From: Paracoccus sanguinis | Lineage (GTDB): Bacteria; Pseudomonadota; Alphaproteobacteria; Rhodobacterales; Rhodobacteraceae | DNA: 64,000 bases | Reading direction: 5' to 3' | NCBI RefSeq assembly: GCF_900106665.1 | Contig: NZ_FNNA01000002.1 | Location: 1 to 64,000, forward strand | Shown here: piece after piece, positions 58,698 to 64,000 of the stretch | Layout: every line of letters begins with the position of its first letter | Position numbering within the stretch: position 1 is the stretch's first letter | Program-made: the position numbers and the translations under genes | The notes under the pieces: model-generated | Databases searched by the model: none | Told to the model about the DNA's origin: nothing | Seen by the model: only the letters and a program-made list of their open reading frames with translations

Positions 58698-58848
58698 GGG
58701 ACATCCGCCATTCGGGTTGCGCTTCGGGCCAGCATGGGTCGGCAAGCCCCGGCGCACAACCCCCGGTTCCGCCGCGTTGCGGTTTGATGCGCTTGGGCCG
58801 GGGCGGTGCGGCCGCCCTGCCCCGCCGGCGCCCTACCCCGCCCGCCCC

Positions 58849-59616
58849 CTACCCCGCCAGCGCCCGCAGCGCCCGCGCCCGGGCCGGCGGGATCGCCTTG
58901 ATCTCGACCCCGGTGAAGACGTGCATCGTGCCGAGCTGGCGGTCCATCACCGCGTGGTCGCTGACCCAGCCGCCCATCATCAGATAGGTGCGCAGCAGCG
59001 GCGGCATCGCCGCCATCGCCCTCCGCGGGTCGGGCCGGCCGATGAGGCGGGCGAAGCGGAAGACCTCGGGCGCCTTGACCCGCGGCAGCCAGCGGCGCGG
59101 CGCCACGTGACGGTCGCGCAGCATGGCGAAGGCGTCGCGGTGGCGGGCGGTGTCGGTGCCGAGGAACGACGAGCAGCCGAAGAGCAGCTCGGCCCCCGTC
59201 GCCGCGACGTGATCGGCCAGCGCCGCCCAGGCGGCGCGCAGGATGTCGGGATCGGAATGGGCGGGGTGGACGCAGAACCGCCCGAGCTCGACCATCGGCG
59301 CGGGAAAGTCCCGCAACCCGCCCAGATCGTAGTGCTGGGCCGAATAGCTGCGCTCGATCTCGGCCCCGGAGGAAAGATCCATGAGCCGGAAACAGGCGAC
59401 GAGCTGGCCGCTGCGCCCGTCCTCAATCAGCACATGGGTGCAGAGCGCGTCATGCGCGTCGGCATCCCGCGGTGCCGCCTCGGCCGCAGGCTCGGCGCCG
59501 TCGCCCGCGTGGCGGGGGCCGAGAAAGCAGAGCCAGCGCAGACGCTGCGCGGCGCTCAGGTCGTCCTCGGTCGTGGCCGGGCGCACCCGCCAGCGCCCCT
59601 TCCGCATCTCGCGCAT
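58849..59616 (-). CDS. olsB: L-ornithine N-alpha-acyltransferase (ornithine lipid synthesis)
   Basis: A 255-residue GNAT-fold acyltransferase of the OlsB type. VELGRFCVHPAH and the haemolysin-like core SAAQRLRWLCF identify it. It transfers a 3-hydroxyacyl chain to ornithine as the first step in phosphorus-free ornithine lipids. ATG 59616 is preceded by aaggggg; a frame to 59649 also exists. olsA is not adjacent in this window. Confidence 0.82.
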   Translation of the reverse strand: MREMRKGRWRVRPATTEDDLSAAQRLRWLCFLGPRHAGDGAEPAAEAAPRDADAHDALCTHVLIEDGRSGQLVACFRLMDLSSGAEIERSYSAQHYDLGGLRDFPAPMVELGRFCVHPAHSDPDILRAAWAALADHVAATGAELLFGCSSFLGTDTARHRDAFAMLRDRHVAPRRWLPRVKAPEVFRFARLIGRPDPRRAMAAMPPLLRTYLMMGGWVSDHAVMDRQLGTMHVFTGVEIKAIPPARARALRALAG

Positions 59617-59746
59617 CACGCCCCCTTGCCCGCCGACCGGGCCATCCACCGCGCCCGGCGGTCCCGGCGGGCCGGCGATGCCCGCCCGCCTTGCCCGGCG
59701 CCAAACTCGCCCTACCTTGTAAATCTAACGCAACATCGGATGCACC

Positions 59747-60139
59747 ATGAGCGAAAAGATCACCCGCAGCGACGCCGAGTGGCGGGCGCTGCTCGACCCC
59801 GAAACCTATCGCGTGACCCGGCAGGCGGGGACCGAGCGGCCGTTCTCGCACGAGGGGTTTCCGAAGGGACCGGGCCACTATGTCTGCGCCTGCTGCGGCG
59901 CGCGGCTCTTCGACGGCGACCAGAAGTTCGAAAGCCATTGCGGCTGGCCCAGCTTTTCCCGCGCCGGCGGCGCGATCGGCGAGACGGTGGACCGCAGCCA
60001 CGGCATGATTCGGACCGAGGTGACGTGCGAGCGCTGCGACGCGCATCTGGGCCACGTCTTTCCCGACGGCCCGCCGCCGACCGGCCTGCGCTACTGCATC
60101 AACGGCGTCGCCATCCGCTTCGTGCCGGACGCCGCCTGA
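59747..60139 (+). CDS. msrB: Peptide-methionine (R)-S-oxide reductase
   Basis: A 130-residue MsrB. Two zinc pairs (CACCG, CERCD), SHCGWPSF and the catalytic RYCING block are all present. It repairs R-methionine sulfoxide in proteins using thioredoxin. It is divergent from olsB. Confidence 0.94.
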   Translation: MSEKITRSDAEWRALLDPETYRVTRQAGTERPFSHEGFPKGPGHYVCACCGARLFDGDQKFESHCGWPSFSRAGGAIGETVDRSHGMIRTEVTCERCDAHLGHVFPDGPPPTGLRYCINGVAIRFVPDAA

Positions 60140-60165
60140 CGCGCACGCCGACAGTGCCGGCCGAA

Positions 60166-60627
60166 TCAGTTGCCGAACATCTGCCCCGGGTTGAACCGGC
60201 CGATCCGCGCAAAGAGCTGCCGCAGCACCGAGGCCGAGGACACCCCGGTGTCGGTCACGCGCTGCGACAGCACCACGATCCGACCCTGCTCGAGCCCGAA
60301 GCGCTGGACGTTGGTGACGGTGCCGGCCTGGTCGAAGCTGATCGCCACGACGTGACGCTCGATCTCGCGCGGGGGGTTGAGGCCGTACCGCTCCCACCGC
60401 GAGCCGACGTAGTACCAGTCGGACCCGGTCAGCAGCCCCTGCGCCCCCGGACGGCCGATCAGCCCCTCGAGCTCTGCCTGGCTGGTCTGGCCGACGACGA
60501 CCATCGCCAACTCGTCGTCGGTGGGGACATAGCCGTGGTTGCGGTACATCCGGGTGCAGCCCGCGGTGGCCGCCGCCAGCGGCAGCGCAAGGGTCAGGGC
60601 GATCAGACGCCGCCGGGTCGTTGCCAT
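60166..60627 (-). CDS. bamE: Outer-membrane assembly lipoprotein BamE-like
   Basis: A 153-residue lipoprotein (lipobox TAGC) with the SmpA/OmlA fold. Visible blocks are YVPTDDELAMVVVGQTSQAELEGLIGRPG and DWYYVGSRWERYG. The start is ATG 60627. It lies convergent with msrB, 26 bp apart, and divergent from the DUF177 gene, as is common in Rhodobacteraceae. Confidence 0.88.
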   Translation of the reverse strand: MATTRRRLIALTLALPLAAATAGCTRMYRNHGYVPTDDELAMVVVGQTSQAELEGLIGRPGAQGLLTGSDWYYVGSRWERYGLNPPREIERHVVAISFDQAGTVTNVQRFGLEQGRIVVLSQRVTDTGVSSASVLRQLFARIGRFNPGQMFGN

Positions 60628-60799
60628 CGGATACCTTCCGCCCACTGGTTCGCGCCGCGTCCTGTCGCGCCCAGTCGCGCCCTCGCGCCGCGGGCGGTTG
60701 ACGCCGCCGGACCCGCTTAGCAAACTCGGACCGGGCGCTCAAGAATGTCGGTGACACGGCAGCTTGCCGGTCCCCCACCCCTTTCCGGAAACGAGCCTG

Positions 60800-61354
60800 A
60801 TGACCGCTGCCCCCTTCTCCCAGCCGCTGCGCGTGACGCAGCTGAACCCCCGCCGCCCGAACCCCGTCACGGTCGCCCCCGACGAGGCCGCCCGCGCCCG
60901 GATCGCCGCGGCGCTGGGGCTCTCGCGCCTGCCCGCCGCGCGGCTCGAGGCGACGATCGCCGCCACCGGGCAGGAGGCCTGGACGCTGACCGGCCGGCTG
61001 ACCGCGCGGGTGGTGCAGCCCTGCGTCGTGACCCTCGCCCCGGTCGAGACCGCCATCGACGAGCCGGTGCGCCGCGTCTGGTCCCCCTATGCCGACAGCG
61101 GCGGCGACCTGCCCGAGGGGGCCGAGATCGAGATGCCCGACGACGAGGTCGAGCCCTTGGGCAGCGTCATCGACCCCGGCGCCGTGCTGGTCGAGGCGCT
61201 GGCGCTGGCGCTGCCGCTCTATCCGCGCGCCCCCGGCGCGGCGCTCGAGGCACCCGAAGAGGCCGACGCCGACGATGACCCCGGACGCCGGCCCTTCGCC
61301 GGCCTTGCCGCGCTGCTCGGGCGGCGCGAAGATTCGCCGGGCGACGGCGGCTGA
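60800..61354 (+). CDS. yceD: DUF177/YceD family protein
   Basis: A 184-residue acidic protein with [24 protein letters not shown] (the CVVTL block typical of YceD) and an acidic C-terminus. YceD is linked to 23S rRNA accumulation and nearly always precedes rpmF. The start ATG 60800 is chosen. Confidence 0.88.
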   Translation: MTAAPFSQPLRVTQLNPRRPNPVTVAPDEAARARIAAALGLSRLPAARLEATIAATGQEAWTLTGRLTARVVQPCVVTLAPVETAIDEPVRRVWSPYADSGGDLPEGAEIEMPDDEVEPLGSVIDPGAVLVEALALALPLYPRAPGAALEAPEEADADDDPGRRPFAGLAALLGRREDSPGDGG

Positions 61355-61491
61355 CCCGTCGCCCCGGCGCGCGCCGATTGCCCCTTGGGCCTTGCGGCGC
61401 GCGGTTTTGTGACGTATCTGCCCGGTTCGATCCGAAACACGAACGGGCCGGGACAACAATCGCCCAGCCCCCTGCACTCGAAGGTTGTCCC

Positions 61492-61698
61492 ATGGCCGTC
61501 CCCCAGAACCGAGTTACCCGGTCCCGCCGCAATATGCGCCGCTCGCATGACGCGCTGGTTGCCGGGAACCCCAACGAATGCCCGAACTGCGGCGAGCTGA
61601 AGCGTCCGCACCACGTCTGCCCGTCCTGCGGCCACTACGCCGACCGCGAAGTCGTGGCGCAAGCGAACGACATCGACCTGGACGACGACGCGGCCTGA
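61492..61698 (+). CDS. rpmF: 50S ribosomal protein L32
   Basis: A 68-residue L32: [20 protein letters not shown], then a zinc ribbon with CPNC and CPSC pairs. The start is ATG 61492; the longer open frame is an artefact. It sits between yceD and plsX, the common bacterial order. Confidence 0.97.
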   Translation: MAVPQNRVTRSRRNMRRSHDALVAGNPNECPNCGELKRPHHVCPSCGHYADREVVAQANDIDLDDDAA

Positions 61699-61719
61699 TC
61701 CGGCTGACGGCGCACAGGG

Positions 61720-62859
61720 ATGCCGACGGCGTTTTCCCCTTCCGACGCGGCCCCGGTCGCGCCCCAGGCGGCTGCCGGCAACGGCGGCGCGGTGGTGATT
61801 TCCGTTGACGCGATGGGCGGGGACCGCGGTCCCGCCGCCGTCGTGGCCGGGATCGAGAAGAGCGCCGACAAGAACCCCGAGATCCGCTTCATCGTTCACG
61901 GCCCCGAGGCCGAGCTGCGCCGCCTGATCGGCAAGCGCCGCGAGATCGCCGCGCGCTGCGACATCCGCGATGCGCCCGGCGTCGTGACCATGCACGACAA
62001 GCCGAGCCAGGTGATCCGGTCGGCGCAGGGCACGTCGATGTGGTCGGCCATCGAATCGGTCCGCCAGGGCGAGGCGACGGTCGCCGTCTCATGCGGCAAC
62101 ACCGGCGCGCTGATGGCGATGTCGATGCTGCGGCTGCGCAAGCTGCCCGGCGTGGCGCGCCCGGCGATCGCCATCCTCTGGCCCTCGCGCAACCCCTCGG
62201 GGTTCAACGTGGTGCTGGACGTGGGCGCCGACATCCGCGCCGATTCGACCGACCTGCTGCAATACGCGATGATGGGTGCGTCCTACGCCCGCAACGGCCT
62301 CGGGCTCGAGCGGCCGCGCGTCGGGCTGCTCAACGTCGGGACGGAAGAGCACAAGGGCCGGTCCGAGCTGAAGGAGGCGCAGGAGCTGATCGCCGCGGCG
62401 GCGGATTCGGCGCGCTTCGACTATGTGGGCTTCGTCGAGGGCGGCGACCTGATGGGTGACCGCGTGGATGTGATCGTCACCGACGGATTTACCGGGAATA
62501 TCGCGTTGAAGACCGGCGAGGGCACGGCCAAGCTGGTCGGCGATTTCCTCAAGGACGCCTTCGCCAACTCGATCATGTCCAAGTTTGCCGCCCTGCTCGC
62601 GATGACCTCGCTCAAGCGCCTGCAAAAGCGCATCGACCCGCGCCGGGTGAACGGCGGCGTGTTCCTCGGGCTGAACGGCACCGTGGTCAAGTCGCACGGC
62701 TCGGCCGATGCGACGGGCGTCTCGGCGGCGATCAAGCTGGCGTTCCAGTTGGCCAAGTCGGGGTTCCAGGACCGGCTGGCCGCCCGCGTGGCCCAGGCCG
62801 CCGAGCAGGCCGCCACCGCCGCCGCGCCCGCGCCCGGCCCGACCGGGGACAACGGCTGA
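61720..62859 (+). CDS. plsX: Phosphate acyltransferase PlsX
   Basis: A 379-residue enzyme that makes acyl-phosphate from acyl-ACP for phospholipid synthesis. Blocks: ISVDAMGGDRGP, VSCGNTGALMA, LNVGTEEHKG and VTDGFTGNIALKTGEG. The stop overlaps the fabH start by one base. The Ala/Pro-rich C-terminus is slightly long but not unusual. Confidence 0.96.
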   Translation: MPTAFSPSDAAPVAPQAAAGNGGAVVISVDAMGGDRGPAAVVAGIEKSADKNPEIRFIVHGPEAELRRLIGKRREIAARCDIRDAPGVVTMHDKPSQVIRSAQGTSMWSAIESVRQGEATVAVSCGNTGALMAMSMLRLRKLPGVARPAIAILWPSRNPSGFNVVLDVGADIRADSTDLLQYAMMGASYARNGLGLERPRVGLLNVGTEEHKGRSELKEAQELIAAAADSARFDYVGFVEGGDLMGDRVDVIVTDGFTGNIALKTGEGTAKLVGDFLKDAFANSIMSKFAALLAMTSLKRLQKRIDPRRVNGGVFLGLNGTVVKSHGSADATGVSAAIKLAFQLAKSGFQDRLAARVAQAAEQAATAAAPAPGPTGDNG

Positions 62860-63830
62860 TGCGCCGCGCGGTCGTCCGGGGCACCGGCCATTACCTGCCC
62901 GCCCGCGTGGTCGAGAACAGCCATTTCGAGGCGACGCTCGACACCAGCGACGCCTGGATCCGCGAGCGCACCGGGATCGAGCGGCGCCATTTCGCGGCCG
63001 AGGGCGAGTTCACCTCGGACCTCGCCACCGCCGCGGCGCGCGGGGCGCTCGAGCGCGCCGGGATGGCCGCCGACGACATCGACGCGATCGTGGTGGCGAC
63101 TTCGACCCCCGACCTGACCTTTCCGGCCGTCGCCACGATGGTGCAGGCCGGACTGGGGATGACCCGCGGCTTTGCCTATGACGTGCAGGCCGTCTGCGCG
63201 GGCTTCGTCTTCGCGATGGCCAACGCCGACGGGCTGATCCGGTCGGGCCAGGCCGACCGGGTGCTGGTGATCGGGGCCGAGACCTTCAGCCGGATCATGG
63301 ACTGGACCGACCGCGGCACCTGCGTGCTGTTCGGCGACGGCGCGGGGGCGGTGATCCTCGAGGCGGTCGAGGGCGAGGGCACGACCGCCGACCGCGGGGT
63401 GCTGTCGACCGACCTCAACAGCGACGGCACGCTGCGCGACCTGCTTTATGTGGACGGCGGTGTCAGCCGCACCGGCACCGCCGGCTGCCTGCGGATGCAG
63501 GGCAACCTCGTCTTCCGCCACGCGGTCGAGAAGCTCGCCAAGACCGCGCATCACGCGCTGGACAAGGCGGGGCTGACGCCGGCCGACGTGGACTGGCTGG
63601 TGCCGCACCAGGCCAACCTGCGGATCATCGGCGCGACCGCGCAGAAGATGCAGCTGCCGATGGACAAGGTGGTCCTGACGGTGGCCGACCACGGCAACAC
63701 CTCGGCCGCCTCGATCCCGCTCGCGCTGTCGGTCGCCGACGGCGAGGGGCGCTTCGCCGAGGGCGATGTGCTGGTGCTTGAGGCGATCGGCGGCGGGATG
63801 AGCTGGGGCAGCGTCGTCCTGCGCTGGTGA
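62859..63830 (+). CDS. fabH: 3-oxoacyl-ACP synthase III
   Basis: A 323-residue KAS III that starts fatty-acid synthesis from acetyl-CoA and malonyl-ACP. The catalytic triad is visible: Cys in QAVCAGFVFA, His in VPHQANLRI and Asn in DHGNTSAASIP. It is coupled to plsX. In related genomes ihfA follows; the remaining 170 bp of the window hold only its possible upstream region. Confidence 0.96.
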   Translation: MRRAVVRGTGHYLPARVVENSHFEATLDTSDAWIRERTGIERRHFAAEGEFTSDLATAAARGALERAGMAADDIDAIVVATSTPDLTFPAVATMVQAGLGMTRGFAYDVQAVCAGFVFAMANADGLIRSGQADRVLVIGAETFSRIMDWTDRGTCVLFGDGAGAVILEAVEGEGTTADRGVLSTDLNSDGTLRDLLYVDGGVSRTGTAGCLRMQGNLVFRHAVEKLAKTAHHALDKAGLTPADVDWLVPHQANLRIIGATAQKMQLPMDKVVLTVADHGNTSAASIPLALSVADGEGRFAEGDVLVLEAIGGGMSWGSVVLRW

Positions 63831-64000
63831 TGCCTGCGCCGGCTTGACCACGCGCTCCGAGACTGCCCCGCACAGGCGGCGCCTGCGTGCTACCCCCCTT
63901 GCGAAGCAGCGCCGCTCCCGCCGCCCAAACCCACGCCCGGGCCCGCTTGCTTGCAGGACAAACGCACGCGCCCCCCTCCCCCCTCTCCCTTGCGCAAATA

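Overview
This is about 64 kb of high-GC chromosome from an alphaproteobacterium, most likely a member of the Rhodobacteraceae/Paracoccaceae. Three things support this: the yceD-rpmF-plsX-fabH cluster at the right end, SOS boxes of the alphaproteobacterial GAAC-N7-GAAC type, and the glpSTPQV-type glycerol ABC operon with glpD and glpK. I do not assign a genus. No rRNA, tRNA, CRISPR array or intact insertion sequence was seen.

Left part (1-11.5 kb): an eroded accessory region. It holds a MoxR/Lon-like AAA+ ATPase gene broken by an in-frame stop, a von Willebrand factor A (VWA) gene broken several times, and a second 3' fragment of the AAA+ gene. A diverged direct repeat of about 430 bp flanks the VWA remnant. 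Next comes an intact 2003-codon DUF4011-helicase-nuclease-DUF3320 protein, a candidate single-gene phage-defence factor. After it lie remnants of an SbcD-like nuclease gene and possibly a serine recombinase gene.

11.5-17 kb: a minus-strand operon of a LysR regulator, a DUF1445 protein, a complete TRAP transporter (DctP, DctQ, DctM) and a DUF2848 protein. It looks like uptake and catabolism of an unidentified organic acid. 17.5-22.4 kb: a lower-GC, tightly overlapped five-gene island encoding a 5'-truncated GHKL ATPase, two unrecognised proteins, a frameshifted DNA cytosine methyltransferase and a Vsr endonuclease. It is the best candidate here for an undescribed, partly decayed defence or modification module.

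23-35 kb: a methanethiol oxidase operon (SBP56/MtoX, SCO-like protein, MauG-like dihaem peroxidase), a macro-domain-like gene, and the SOS mutagenesis genes. dnaE2 (plus strand) converges on imuA-imuB (minus strand), and each side has its own SOS box. ImuB is about twice the usual size because it carries six in-frame 189-bp tandem repeats.

35-41.4 kb: an extracytoplasmic flavin electron-transfer cluster (ApbE, PepSY/flavodoxin reductase, DUF2271 protein with a flavinylation motif, poly-Asp secreted protein). It is divergent from a two-component system whose sensor has an acidic periplasmic loop. A striking inverted repeat lies between them. 41.4-51.5 kb: the glycerol regulon (glpK, glpV, DUF2160, glpQ, glpP, glpT, glpS, glpD, divergent glpR).

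51.5-64 kb: a GNAT/N-succinylamino acid racemase pair and an unusual haem-copper oxidase cluster. In the oxidase, subunit I is fused to a subunit III-like part and has Gln in place of the K-channel Lys, and subunit II lacks the CuA cysteines. CtaG, a CopD-like protein and a DUF2231 protein accompany it. Then follow olsB, msrB, bamE, yceD/DUF177, rpmF, plsX and fabH.
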